From: Pycnopodia helianthoides | Lineage: Eukaryota; Echinodermata; Asteroidea; Forcipulatida; Asteriidae | Direction: 5' to 3' | Assembly: GCA_032158295.1 (NCBI GenBank) | Contig: CM063255.1 | Location: forward strand, 6,787,501-6,851,500 | Length of the DNA: 64,000 nucleotides | Part shown: piece by piece, positions 10,996 through 20,699 of the stretch | How the letters are laid out: each line of letters begins with the position of its first letter | Numbering within the stretch: the stretch's first letter is position 1 | Program-made: the position numbers and the translations under genes | Notes under the pieces: model-generated | Database searches by the model: none | Seen by the model: the letters and a program-made list of their open reading frames with translations, nothing else | Told to the model about the DNA's origin: nothing

Positions 10996-11487
10996 GTCAG
11001 TCACTGCTCTGATTGGTTCTTCTGAAAGGAGAACTGCATGTGGTTGGAGGGCTCAGAGTTATTTTGTGAATGAAACAAGAATTTTTTTTCTTGAAATAAG
11101 ATTTTTTTCTTATTACAAGAACCTCATTTTTAGCAGTGAAACTATTGATATTTTCATTACTTTTACAATTTTCAATAAATTTTAGGACCTAACACAAAGA
11201 AGTTTCATAACTACACTAATTACAATGATCGATGTATCATTAATCATGAAACATGTGTTCCATATAACCAAAAAAGTCAGAAATTGTTCTTTTTTTTACA
11301 AAATGATGCGGGACCTATCGTGATACCTAAGGTATTAGCAAGGATTTGGTAAAAGGGTGTCCACATTTGCTTGAAATCTAAAAGCTGGGTGTCCAAAAAC
11401 AGGGCATCCAATTTTTTCAAAACAGGGTGTCCACAACAAGACACCCAGACAGCCCTCTGGCCAACACTATAACAGTTTCACTGGGAT

Positions 11488-11545
11488 TATTAAGTAGGAT
11501 TTGAAACTACATGTATGCATGGTGGAGATACAATCTACAGGCTGA
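11488..11545. mobile_element. Terminal fragment of the GCGGTAACACC foldback family
   Basis: GGATTTGAAACTACATGTAT then GCATGGTGGAGATACAATCT is the inverse of the unit repeated at 27110-27470. Confidence 0.6.
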
Positions 11546-11669
11546 CGTAAGGTTGGTCAATTACTACATTTGTACATGATGGTTCTAAAAAGAAAGGACC
11601 CTCATAAATCACCACAACTCTTAATAGATTTGTTTAATGTACACAGGTGCTGCCCTAAAACCTCACCAT

Positions 11670-11945
11670 GCAGGGCTGGGAGTGATTGCTGACAAAAAAA
11701 AAAGGTCTGAAACTAGAATCCAAATTGTAAGAGGCATGAGTTGAAATGATGGCATTTCCATATTTTAATCAACCTTGGAGTCCAAGATTTAGAGGAGCTT
11801 TTGGGATCAGTGCTGGAGAAGTATATCAAATTAGGAGCAAGAACTCTTTATGTCTGCTTTTTAACCAAGGAGACATTCAAAATAATCAGAATTCAGATAA
11901 AAGTCTGAAATTTCTCCTCTCTGTAAATGACAATGATTATTTTTA
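11670..11945. mobile_element. MITE, family AGGGATGAGAATC
   Basis: GGGAGTGATTGCTGACAA and AAGGTCTGAAACT followed by GATGGCATTTCC match 56883-57150 in the same order. The right end AGTCTGAAATTTCTCCTC is an imperfect inverse of the left. Confidence 0.65.
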
Positions 11946-12019
11946 ACAGATGTCAAATTTGCATCGGGGATAAAAGATATTATTTGGTGTATGGGTAAAA
12001 CCAAATAATATGATTCTTA

Positions 12020-12222
12020 ATATGGGTTTTGAGGCATTGCATGGTGAGGTATCAATGTATATTCGGTTTGCGGTAACACCATGTGTATAATTATCTACTT
12101 TGCTGTGTAGATTTTGGTCTTTAGAGAGCTGGTCTTGCTATTTTGTTCTACTACCATGGACTGCCCCTGAGTAGATTTTCAGAATTTGGGAGACTTCTCA
12201 GTTCTGAAAAGAACTGTCCTGC
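12020..12222. mobile_element. GCGGTAACACC foldback element, left part
   Basis: GGTTTTGAGGCATTGCATGG then ATTCGGTTTGCGGTAACACC is the exact inverse of the element end at 17570-17616. It is cut at 12222 by the MITE that follows. Confidence 0.8.
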
Positions 12223-12226
12223 TTAA

Positions 12227-12560
12227 AGGTATTGTACACTTTTGGTAACAGCTCAAAATCAGTGTCCACATTTTGTGTGATTAAACATATGCATGAACAA
12301 ACAAACCTGTGAAAGTTTGAGCTCAATTGGTCATCGAGGACACAAGAAAATAGTGAAAAGAGATCTTATGTGTTTTCTGTTTTTTCAAATTATCGCGCGC
12401 GATAATTACTATTGTTTTACTCGTTTCTCAGAAACGATAGCATTTTAGGCAGAAATATTTTAAGGAACCCTTTCTACCATTACTTACTTTAAATCATGTA
12501 AGTTATGTGTGAATCTCTGAACATTGTGTTTTTCGATCTTACCAATAGTGTACAGGGCCT
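12227..12560. mobile_element. TTAA MITE, family AGGTATTG, second copy
   Basis: Same termini as 9136-9467 with TTAA on both sides (12223, 12561). It is inserted into the foldback element to its left; the unfilled counterpart is at about 10795 (CTGTCCTGCTTATTAAC). Confidence 0.93.
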
Positions 12561-12855
12561 TTAATAACTTCTTATTGCTTTCTATGTATTTTGTCTTATA
12601 CTGTATACAAAAAACAGTATACTATCTCTTTGAGCTAATCTTCTGTCCAAAAAAAATGCCTGTCATCTTTGCGGGAGATAACAACACCTCTAGAAAAAAA
12701 TTGCCTGCAGACATTCACTCCTTACGTTCTCTGTTCTCTAGACACCGAAGCCAGTTCTGTCAAATGATCAGATACGGAAAGTTTCATTCAAGATTGCTGC
12801 CTTCCATAAAGCACCCTCACAATTGTCACAAGATGTACATAATATCAAGTATTAT

Positions 12856-13269
12856 AACACCTCTTCCTTTGATTCTATCTGTTGATTGGCCGAGAGCATG
12901 TCACATGGTGTTGTGTATTTTTACTCTTGTACATGTTCATCGACCAAACGGCCTATTCAACGAACTATTCAACGATAGCCTAGCGACCGATGTACTAGTG
13001 AATGGATACCCTGGCTAAATTGACTTCAAACATTGATTTAAACGAGCTGCTTGACAATCTCGAACCCGGTGTAATGAACAAAATGTGTGCATTTGAAATA
13101 CGGTTTAGAGAACGAACGTAACAGCAGTAGTCTGGTACCCTCTTATTTTGTCAAAACTCGGTATTTCAACGTCAGATTTTACAGTTCTTGTTTGACGATT
13201 GATTGCCATGTGCGTAAGTGTGAATTAATTTTATTTAAGTATACAGATAGAATCAAAGGAAGAGGTGTT
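12856..13269. mobile_element. DNA element with 26-bp perfect terminal inverted repeats
   Basis: The 26 bases at 12856-12881 (starting AACACCTCTTCCTTTG) recur exactly inverted at 13244-13269. The interior is unique in the window. It contains a 39-codon frame from 13002 (MDTLAKLTSNIDLNELLD...) that ends in TAA or, alternatively, in a possible donor AAC|GTAACA. No transposase family is recognised. Non-autonomous element is the simplest reading. Confidence 0.6.
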
Positions 13270-13277
13270 AACAAACC

Positions 13278-13452
13278 AATATTGACTGCTTTGTCTCGTG
13301 GCGTAGTAAAACTAGTCACTCTCGGTGATCCCCGGAGCCGCCTATCTTCGTTCGGCTTCGCCTCGGGAAGATAGGCTGCTCGGGAAGAAAGGCTGCTCCG
13401 GGGATCACCTCGAGTGACTAGTTTTACTACGCCACTCGAAGCAATCAATATT
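13278..13452. mobile_element. Palindromic foldback MITE with GC-rich centre
   Basis: Arms of roughly 60-75 bp: GTGGCGTAGTAAAACTAGTC on the left and GACTAGTTTTACTACGCCAC on the right. The centre holds AAGATAGGCTGCTCGG. It directly adjoins the previous element. Confidence 0.85.
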
Positions 13453-13529
13453 TGTAGAATAAACCACAGGGGAAACCGAGGGGGAAAACTGACTGACTTT
13501 AAATTCACCCCTAGTCTGTTTCCCTTGTT

Positions 13530-13925
13530 TGTGGTGGCCAACGGCCCAGATGTAGTTCACCGAACCTAAGCTCTGGTGTTGTCAGCAGCAGAGTGTGGGT
13601 TTGAATCCCGGTCATGACACTTCTGTCCTTGAGTAAGGCACTTAACCATAATTGCTTCATAAAAGTTGGGAAAGAGGTGCATTCTGCTCTACCAGCCAGG
13701 CTCCTAGTGGATGGTACCCATGCCTACATCCTTACGGACTGTGAAGGGGGGTAACCCTGTTTCATTCAGCCCCAGGAGTAGGTGGCAACGTGCCCTCGGT
13801 GTCTGTTGATTTGGGTCAGCAGCCCAAATCAACAGACACCACAAGACAGACACAAGTTAAGTGTAGCCCTCACCTTGAAGTGGCCGTTCGGCCTTGTGAG
13901 TTAAGCAATATCTCACTTTAAAAAA
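13530..13925 (+). mobile_element. tRNA-derived SINE, family 1 variant
   Basis: A-box-like TGGCCAACGGCCC, then AAGCTCTGGTGTTGTCAG and B-box GGGTTTGAATCCCGGTC, then GACACTTCTGTCCTTGAG and CACTTAACCATAATTG. The body differs from other copies (TACCCATGCCTACATCC), so it is a separate subfamily. A perfect short inverted repeat (GGTGTCTGTTGATTTGGG with its inverse) lies at about 13798-13841. Confidence 0.8.
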
Positions 13926-13964
13926 ATACAAGAATTAATTACTTGACATTTGAAATAACAAAGG

Positions 13965-14175
13965 CTGCCGCTTCCAAGGCTGTATCATAAACTTGGGTGT
14001 GATCCCTGGCTACACGGCAGTAAACAATTGTATGGCTTCTGACTGGCACCCCGAACAAAGGTATAATTGCCAACATTAGGGCTAGATAGCTCAGTTGGTA
14101 GAGCGCCGGCACGTTAATCCGGAGGTCGTCGGTTCAAATCCTGCTCTAGCCATTTTTTCTTTGTTCAAGCCCAAT
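13965..14175 (+). mobile_element. tRNA-like repeat, family 2
   Basis: GGCTGCCGCTTCCAAGGC then GTGTGATCCCTGGCTACACG then, at 14083-14152, a tRNA-shaped segment with acceptor GGCTAGA/TCTAGCC, D-arm GCTC..GAGC and T-arm GGTTCAAATCC. Position 33 is C rather than T and the last anticodon-stem pair is C-T, so it is unlikely to be a working tRNA. The whole block recurs at 30165, 41655 and 55055, showing it is a dispersed repeat. Confidence 0.8.
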
Positions 14176-14179
14176 TTAA

Positions 14180-14768
14180 GTACATAAATCTATGCAACAC
14201 TATCGTCGGCTCAGGACTATGAGGTTGTTAATGCAGTTACACATAGTACTGATTTCATAAAATTGCTTTTGCATACGTTGGAGCTCCTGGTAAATGGCGT
14301 TTATAGATCAAGAGTGGTCTCTAAAGTCACTGATCGGCAAAAAGAAACAATCAGTTTTGCAGAAGAAAAACAAATATTTATTTTGGTTTTATCTTAACAA
14401 ATTTCAGTGTAACCGCCATTTTGATCATTACCAATATGAAATTGCAATAATTGACCTTAGCAATGAACCTACAATAATATGCACATAGTATGCTCAAAAT
14501 TACCATTGACATTCAATTTTCCCTTCCACGGTCCAAATGTTATAATTCCCCGATGTGAAACCGTACGCCGTTCACAATCGTAACGCACCACGAAATAAAA
14601 GGATACTTTGCAGATCTCGACCTTTACCTCAGAGGTCAACGAGCACGCTCTATTACAGCTCAGCTTCAAACAATCCGCAGCTGTTCCTCCACAGTTGTGA
14701 GAAATTCAATTACAGGTCTTTTTTACGAGTTTACCCGTTATTGCCTTTTGGGTGTCATTTTTTTTTTC
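14180..14768. other. No recognisable feature
   Basis: AT-rich unique sequence with short open frames on both strands and no family resemblance or paired splice sites worth calling. Confidence 0.5.
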
Positions 14769-14791
14769 TTCTCTCTCTCTCTCTCTCTCTT
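14769..14791. repeat. (TC)n microsatellite
   Basis: About eleven perfect CT dinucleotides preceded by a T run. Confidence 0.97.
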
Positions 14792-14883
14792 GTCTCTGGG
14801 GTTGACTCATTAGATTAGCGTGTTTATCTACAACCAATAAAATGTCAGGGGAGTTGTATTGATGTCCTCTCAGGTTCCTTAAA

Positions 14884-15815
14884 CGCTCGTTATACTCTGC
14901 ATCTGCATGACAGAATGATTGCATCGGGGGTGCACAGGTAGACCCGAAGGGCTTTGTGGAATGAAGAACAAGGGTGGGTCACACAGGGGTTGAATCTGAC
15001 GAGCCTCCCTCGATATTTTCTCTGATATTTTACAATGTGTTGGTGTGTTTTATTCTCTGTTTGACATGGTACAATGAGTGTTCTAGGATAGTGTGTTTTT
15101 ATGAGATGGGTTTTTATAAATGCTCGTTATACTCTGCCTCTGCATGACAGAATGATTGCATCGGGGGTGCACAGGTAGACCCGAAGGGCTTTGTGGAATG
15201 AAGAACAAGGGTGGGTCACACAGGGGTTGATTCTGACGAGCCTCCCTCGATATTTTCTCTGATATTTTACAATGTGTTGGTGTGTTTTATTCTCTGTTTG
15301 ACATGGTACAATGAGTGTTCCGGGATAGTGTGTTTTTATGAGATGGGTTTTTATAAATGCTCGTTATATGACAGAATGATTGCATCGGGGGTGCACAGGT
15401 AGACCCGAAGGGCTTTGTGGAATGAAGACAAGGGTGGGTCACACAGGGGTTGAATCTGACGAGCCTCCCTCGATATTTTCTCTGATATTTTACTTAGTGT
15501 TTGTGTGTTTTATTCTCTGTTTGACATGGTACAATGAGTGTTCCAGGATAGTGTGTTTTTATGAGATGGGTTTTTATAAATGCTTGTTATACTCTGCCTC
15601 CCTGCATGACAAAATGATTGCATCGGGGGTGCACAGGTAGACCCGAAGGGCTTTGAGGAATGAAGAACAAGGGTGGGTCACACAGGGGTTGAATCTGACA
15701 AGCCTCCCTCGATATTTTCTCTGATATTTTACAATGTGTTGGTGTGTTTTACTCTCTGTTTGACATGGTACAATGAGTGTTCCAGGATAGTGTGTTTTTA
15801 TGAGATGGGGCTTCA
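14884..15815. repeat. 237-bp tandem repeat, four copies
   Basis: Units start at about 14884, 15121, 15358 and 15582 with GCTCGTTATACTCTGC and contain TTGCATCGGGGGTGCACAGG and CTCCCTCGATATTTTCTCTG. Copy three lacks about 12 bp. Overlapping small frames on both strands are copies of one another. Confidence 0.95.
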
Positions 15816-16545
15816 ATGCAGTTCACACTGAAGGATAAAATGACAAGCCTTCCTTGATATTCCTCTGGTATTATACAATGTGTCTGTGTGTTTTATCCTC
15901 TATCTGACATGGTACATATGTACAATGAGTGTTCCAGGATAGTGTGTTTTCTGAGATGGGCTTCAATGCAGTTCACACTAAATGATAAATGTAATATAAC
16001 AAACCTCCCTTGATATTCCACAAACTATGATAGCTACTGGCAGTGCTCCATATATATTACAAAGTTTTCATCTAGTAGGCCTAAGTCTTTCGTGGTGTGG
16101 TATATATTATTATATTGTTTAATACTATTCTATACAGAATAGTGTTTCCTGAAATTGGGCTTCAAAGTGGTTCACACTGACGGATAGTATTAACAAGCCT
16201 CCCTTGATATTCCACAAGATGATAGCTACTGGCAGTAGTAAGTATCTTGTGTTTTATACTATTATTAGCCTATATTGTTTATTACTATTCTATTCTATAC
16301 AGAATAGTGTCTCCTCAAATTGGGCTTCAAAGTGGTTCACACTGACGGATAGTATTAACCAGACTCCCTTGATATCCCACTGAGTTTTTTTCAAACAGTT
16401 ACTGTGTGAACTGACACCGTCACCACTTACTGTTTCAATAGGATTTATTTCTCTTGTCTGTTTTTCCTCGTTCTCTGCGGCACAGTACAGAGCTAACAAA
16501 GCAGTTTACATGGAAGGGTAATTTAACAAGCCTCCCTTGCTAGTG
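15816..16545. repeat. Degenerate extension of the 237-bp array
   Basis: Four diverged partial units share CTTCAATGCAGTTCACACT or CTTCAAAGTGGTTCACACTG followed by AAGCCTCCCTTGATATTCC (about 15816, 15961, 16160, 16325), and a final scrap AACAAGCCTCCCTTGC at 16527. Divergence rises away from 15.8 kb. Confidence 0.85.
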
Positions 16546-16589
16546 ATTATTTCACCAATATGAATCATCACTAGCACGGTGGTGTGAAT

Positions 16590-16860
16590 GTGCCTTCGAT
16601 GATACAAGCAGTGAATTTGGCACACAGTCAGAATGTGTAGTGAAAAAGATATTTGGCTATAGGGCCATCACAGATTTTTCCTTTGAGAAAGTATAAGTAG
16701 AATAACAGGCAATTAAATAATGCCTACCACTACTTGTTATTCTACATGTACCTGTATATTTCTTCAAAGGACAAATCTGCCATGGCCCTACAGCCAAACA
16801 TCTTTCTCATGGTGTACTCTGACTGTGTGCCAAACTCCATGCTTGTATCATCAAAGGCAC
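16590..16860. mobile_element. Large inverted repeat (foldback MITE)
   Basis: Left arm GTGCCTTCGATGATACAAGC ... GGCACACAGTCAGA ... TATTTGGCTATAGGGCC; right arm GGCCCTACAGCCAAACATC ... CTGACTGTGTGCC ... GATGATACAAG inverse ending TCATCAAAGGCAC. Arms are about 105 bp with a loop of about 60 bp. Confidence 0.88.
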
Positions 16861-16916
16861 AATTCCCCCAAACATCTCCTCTATCTGCCCCCACTACAAC
16901 CTTGTTTAAAACAGTC

Positions 16917-17616
16917 TGGTCATTTAATAATAATATAATAAGTATATTCGGTTTGCGGTAACACCATGTGTTTAATTATCTACTTTGTTGTGTAGATTTT
17001 GTTCTTTAGAGAACTTGTCTTGCTAAAGTTCTACTACCGCGGAGTAGATTTTTGGAATTCGGGAGACTTCTCAGTTCTGAATAGCAAGACAAGTTATCTA
17101 AAGAACAAAATCTGGTCATTTAATAATAATGATAATAATATAATAAGTATATTCGGTTTGCGGTAACACCATGTGTATAAATATCTACTTTGCTGTGTAG
17201 ATTTTGTTCTTTAGAGAACTTGTCTTGCTAGTATTAGTTCTACTGCCGCAGAGTAGATTTTCAGCATTCGGGAGACTTCCCAGTTTTGAATAGCAAGACA
17301 AGTTCTCTAAAGAACAAAATCTGGTCATTTAATAATAATGATAATAATAATACAAGTATATGCGGTTTGCGGTAACACCATGTGTATTATTATCTACTTT
17401 GCTGTGTAGATTTTGTTCTTTAGAGAACTTGTCTTGCTATTAGTTCTACTGCCGCAGAGTAGATTTTCAGCATTCGGGAGACTTCTCAGTTCTGAATAGC
17501 AAGACAACTTATCTAAAGAACAAAATCTACACAGCAAAGTAGATAATTATACACATACATGTAGTGTTACCGCAAACTGAATATACATTGATACCTCACC
17601 ATGCAATGCCTCAAAA
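16917..17616. mobile_element. GCGGTAACACC foldback element, tandemly triplicated
   Basis: Units start at 16917, 17113 and 17322 with TGGTCATTTAATAATAAT, then ATTCGGTTTGCGGTAACACC, then an internal hairpin (TTTAGAGAACTTGTCTTGC and its inverse). The last unit runs on into the opposite terminal arm, ending ACCATGCAATGCCTCAAAAC. TGGTCATTTAATAAT belongs to the flank, so the triplication happened after insertion. Confidence 0.9.
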
Positions 17617-17617
17617 A

Positions 17618-17960
17618 CCATAATAATACAAGAATTGGCTTCTTATATAGTGATCAAATTCGTCACTCAGTGATGCTCATGGCGCTCCAATATTATTACC
17701 CCTGGTCACTGGGCCATTCATTTTATTCCTTAAACCATCTCAGCTCCTTTGGGAATATACAGCCTGTGCTGCCAAATAATAATATGTAGCGCACTAAAGC
17801 TAAATCAATCACAAGAACCATCACTGCCCTCACAGGTACCCATTTACCCCTGGGTGAAGAGAAGCAATAATAGTTAAGTGTCTTACTCAAGGACACCAGT
17901 GTCATGACCGGGATTCGAACCCACACCCTGATGACTCAGCCACCAGAGCTCGAGTCCAAT
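17618..17960 (-). mobile_element. tRNA-derived SINE, family 1 subfamily b
   Basis: Complement: B-box GGGTTCGAATCCCGGTCATG, GACACTGGTGTCCTTGAG, CACTTAACTATTATTGC, CAGGGGTAAATGGGTACC, GTGAGGGCAGTGATGG, and a tail ending CACTATATAAGAAGCC and ATTATTATGG. The same layout is found at 28725-29092. Confidence 0.88.
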
Positions 17961-17968
17961 GCACTTAA

Positions 17969-18386
17969 AGGCAGGGTCATAGATTGTTTTTTTGTCAACG
18001 TAATGCTGGTTTACAAAGCAAGATACAATAAAAGACACATGTGAAAGTTTCAGCTGAATACAGTGTCTACTACAGCAAAAAAAAACGTCACGTTATTTTC
18101 ACACGAACGTCAAATCCATCCAGCGAGGTAATAGCGGGTATCAACAGCATCTCTGGCCGCAGCATTTGCGAATGGACACCAACCTCAGAAATCCCAGAAT
18201 TGCTGCATGAATCGTTTCTCAGATTCAAATGTTTTTGGGTTAAAAAACTATCCAAACAATAACACTTAGAAGGGAATCCTTTCGCAAAATAGCCTACACG
18301 TTCAACAGCTGTGAGCGCCTCTCACCGAGTAAGTGTCATTTCTGGTCATTGATTTGTGGAGTATTTACCAATCTATGACCCTACCT
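17969..18386. mobile_element. TTAA MITE, family AGGCAGGGTCATAG
   Basis: Starts AGGCAGGGTCATAGATTG, ends CAATCTATGACCCTACCT, with TTAA on both sides (17965, 18387). The family recurs at 8520, 41858 and 56255. Confidence 0.9.
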
Positions 18387-18453
18387 TTAACTGCTCAAGC
18401 CAAGCCACGCCACATTAACATCACCTAGTGAAGAGTCAATCTAACAGACTTAC

Positions 18454-18472
18454 CTCGTCTATTTCTACGGGA
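18454..18472 (-). pseudogene. Duplicated fragment of the PH1 exon with intact donor
   Basis: Bases 18448-18477 repeat the donor and last 24 nt of the 18868-18999 exon with one substitution. The duplication junction has placed CACTCAGTCAG just upstream, giving two possible acceptors. Using the second yields a 19-nt exon (18454-18472) that is open in phase 0 and ends with one extra base, exactly what the 8257-8312 exon needs. Using the first yields 23 nt (18454-18476) with an in-frame TAG. It is either a dead duplicate, a poison exon, or a used micro-exon. Confidence 0.55.
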
Positions 18473-18662
18473 CTGACTGAGTGAAAAACTATCCACACAA
18501 TAATACTTCGGAGGGAATGCTTTCGCAAAATAGTCTACACGTTCAACAGTCTGTCAGTGCCTCTCACCGAGTAAGTGTTTCTGGTCGTTGATTTGTGGAG
18601 TATTTACCGATCTAAGACCCTACCTTTAACTGCTCAAGCCAAGTCATGCCACATTAATGTCA

Positions 18663-18834
18663 CAGCCGTCGATTTCACCACACTCTTCCTAACTTAGGAT
18701 TAATCTTAGGACTTAGGACGAGTTAAGTTCCGTATCCATAGACGTTAGGACACATTGAACCCATCCTAAGTTAGGACGAGTTACTCCTCTTAAGTCGAGA
18801 TAGGATTAATCCTAGCATTTCGTGAAATCGGCTG
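18663..18834. mobile_element. Palindromic MITE in the second duplication copy
   Basis: Ends CAGCCGTCGATTTCAC and GTGAAATCGGCTG are inverted. The interior carries CCTAACTTAGGATTAATC and its inverses. It is absent from the matching site in the first copy at about 18426. Confidence 0.88.
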
Positions 18835-18867
18835 CAGGTCTATGAAGAGTCAATTTAACAGACTTAC

Positions 18868-18999
18868 CTCGTCTATTTCCACGGGACTGACCAGGAACGT
18901 TTCCTCTCGTTGCAAACTGAGAGTTTCCTTGGACATTTGAACCCGGACCAGCTCCCCATCCCTCTGTCCATCCTTCAGGCTCAGATAACCAGTTTTGAC
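18868..18999 (-). CDS. SNTG: Gamma-syntrophin exon: N-terminal half of split PH1 domain
   Basis: A 132-nt minus-strand exon with acceptor TTGCTCACAG and a perfect donor GAG|GTAAGT. Frame 1 is open for 44 codons and starts VKTGYLSLKDGQRDGE, continuing through VRVQMSKETLSLQREE to a terminal VEIDE. This matches the first PH-domain strands of gamma-syntrophins (human forms begin with a TKTxxxxLxD segment followed by VRLxLxKxxLxIQxQ). In syntrophins this PH1 domain is interrupted by the PDZ domain, consistent with the PDZ exons downstream on the same strand. The neighbouring frame is also open but has no family resemblance. Its last 24 bases and donor are duplicated at 18448-18477. Intron 3' of it holds a MITE and that duplication. 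Confidence 0.88.
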
Positions 19000-19029
19000 C
19001 TGTGAGCAAGAAATTCAATCGATTTAGAG

Positions 19030-19380
19030 GCTGTGGAAACTGTTGGCAATTACTCAAGAAATACACTACCATGAAAACTTACTTGGTAAGGAGCACCTGA
19101 GAGCTGCTGAAGGCAAAAACATTGTGAGAAACTCCCTCTGAAGTAAAGTAGTTTTTTAAGAAAGAGGCAATTTCTCCCTAAAATATTTGAATCTGAGAAA
19201 TGAAGCATTCCTCAGGCATCTGAAAGCACACAATTCTATGCAACAAGGGTGTTTTTTCTTACTTTTTTGGGGGGCAACTTCGATGACCTATTGAGCAAAA
19301 ATGTTCACAGTGTGTTACTTTATGCATATGTTGGAAGTCTTTGACAACTACCAAAATTAAAGCATTCCTGCTTTAAACTA
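19030..19380. mobile_element. TTAA MITE remnant, family AGGCAGGGTATAC
   Basis: GGCAATTACTCAAGAAATAC, AACTTACTTGGTAAGGAGCA, AGAAACTCCCTCTGAAGTAA and GAAAGCACACAATTCTATGC match other copies. The right end is degraded (ACAACTACCAAAATTAAAGC). Confidence 0.75.
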
Positions 19381-19408
19381 CTTCATCGATGAAACAAAAA
19401 AAAACTTT

Positions 19409-20165
19409 AAGGTGCCCCCCTCTCCATATTTTCAAAATTTCGCGAGACATTTTTATGAAACTTGCCACAAATGTTCATTTCACCAAGTTCTGCATAATGA
19501 CGCAAACAAGTTTTTCTAAAACTCACCATTAAAAGAGCGTTTTTTTTCTAATTTCTGTGCCCATTTTCCGTCAACATTCTTATTTTCCCATAATTTCTGT
19601 ACTGTTTGTCCAACGTGCAGTCTTTGCAAACTTGATTATTTTGACATGATCCATAATTTGTGACATTATGTACATGTATTACTGGGGTCATCGTTGGGGG
19701 TGCTATAAAAATTGGTTTATCCTATTTTTTTGGGGGGGGGGCCATGGTGCAATGATGAGGCCTGATTGATGCATCTACAGTACTCCTTTGCCTGAAATTT
19801 CAAAAGTTGGATATTAGCATGTTAAAAAATATTCCATAGATACGATATTTGAACCCCTAATCAAAGGTGGATGCCTGATGTGGCAGCCATTTTGGATTCC
19901 CAAAATGAATTTAACACTATCACACGAGACATCTTGATGACCTTCGGGTGAAGAAATCAAAATACAAATGGCAGCTTTGTTGAAAATTTAAAAAAATCAC
20001 TTATTTGGTCAAACATACGGTTGTCATGGTAACAGCTGACCTCCCGATGACAACCATTTTTTTCACAATACAACTGAAGATATTGATTGGGAGGAAGTCG
20101 GAAAATTTGTGGTGATTGGATACAGCATTAAAAAGTTACGGGCAAAATTATGTAGGGGGCACATT
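19409..20165. mobile_element. Possible DNA element with short C/G-rich TIRs
   Basis: Left GGTGCCCCCCT and right TAGGGGGCACA form a short imperfect inverted repeat around about 760 bp of AT-rich sequence without long frames. Short TIRs alone are weak evidence. Confidence 0.35.
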
Positions 20166-20234
20166 GTGCTACACATATGCTTCAATTTTGCTAATTTCAG
20201 CTATAAAATAGACCAAAGCTTGAATCTAGGGGTC

Positions 20235-20472
20235 TTCCAGGTAATCGAGTGAGGTTTGCGGTGACCCGTGTGCATAAATCTCTCTTTTGAGTAGTGGTGG
20301 TTCTGAGAAGTAGCGGTGGTTTAACAACTTGACATTTCGGTCAGTGTGCTCTGATCGACTTCAGGAGGACGCTGCTCTAAAAGAGATTTATGCACCTACA
20401 TTGTATGGTGTCACCGCAAACCTTACTTGATTGTACCTCAACCATGCAAAGTTTCAAATCCTATTTTATAAG
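20235..20472. mobile_element. GCGGTAACACC foldback element, related subfamily
   Basis: Left arm GTGAGGTTTGCGGTGACCC then GCATAAATCTCTCTTTTGAG; right arm CTAAAAGAGATTTATGCACC then GGTGTCACCGCAAACCTTAC, followed by ACCATGCAAAGTTTCAAATC as in the 27.1-kb array. Confidence 0.82.
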
Positions 20473-20699
20473 AGTAGAGTGGAAAGATCCCTAAAAGAAA
20501 CCATCAAATCTGGCCATTTCCGAGCTTAAAAAATAAATAATAATAATAATAAGGTCAGGTGATTTAACCAAACTGAATTTCGGTTCTGATAAATTACATG
20601 ATTTTTGGAGTCTGTTAAACTTCCAGTCGATAAAGTTACCTACTGCACCAAATTCAACTCTGATAACTTTAAGCAATTATTCATGAGTATTTGACAAAA

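Larger units (their letters stand above)
18239..18891. repeat. Local tandem duplication reaching into the PH1 exon
   Basis: Block 18239-18478 is repeated as 18479-18662 plus 18835-18891. Both contain AACTATCC, CGTTCAACAG, CTCACCGAGTAAGTG, GACCCTACCTTTAACTGC and ACAGACTTACCTCGTCTAT. The second copy is split by a MITE at 18663-18834. The block ends 24 bp inside the syntrophin exon. Confidence 0.9.

Noticed and set aside
12524..13018. 164-codon frame
   Set aside because: Starts inside a TTAA MITE and runs into an unrelated TIR element; no recognisable domain.
14083..14155. tRNA-Asn-like gene with GTT anticodon
   Set aside because: C at position 33, a mismatched anticodon stem, and the same block dispersed at 30165, 41655 and 55055; it is a tRNA-derived repeat.
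14634..14655. 22-nt micro-exon with the length needed to fix the syntrophin phase
   Set aside because: In phase 0 it contains TGA and the acceptor (GTAATAG) has no pyrimidine tract.
14878..15816. Repeated 60-86 codon frames that begin MGHTGVDSDEPPS or similar
   Set aside because: They are copies of one 237-bp tandem unit with an overlapping minus frame, and disappear in the degenerate copies.
18812..19072. 86-codon minus frame over the PH1 exon
   Set aside because: It is a shifted frame of the true exon and reads through both splice sites; the PH-like reading is the neighbouring frame.
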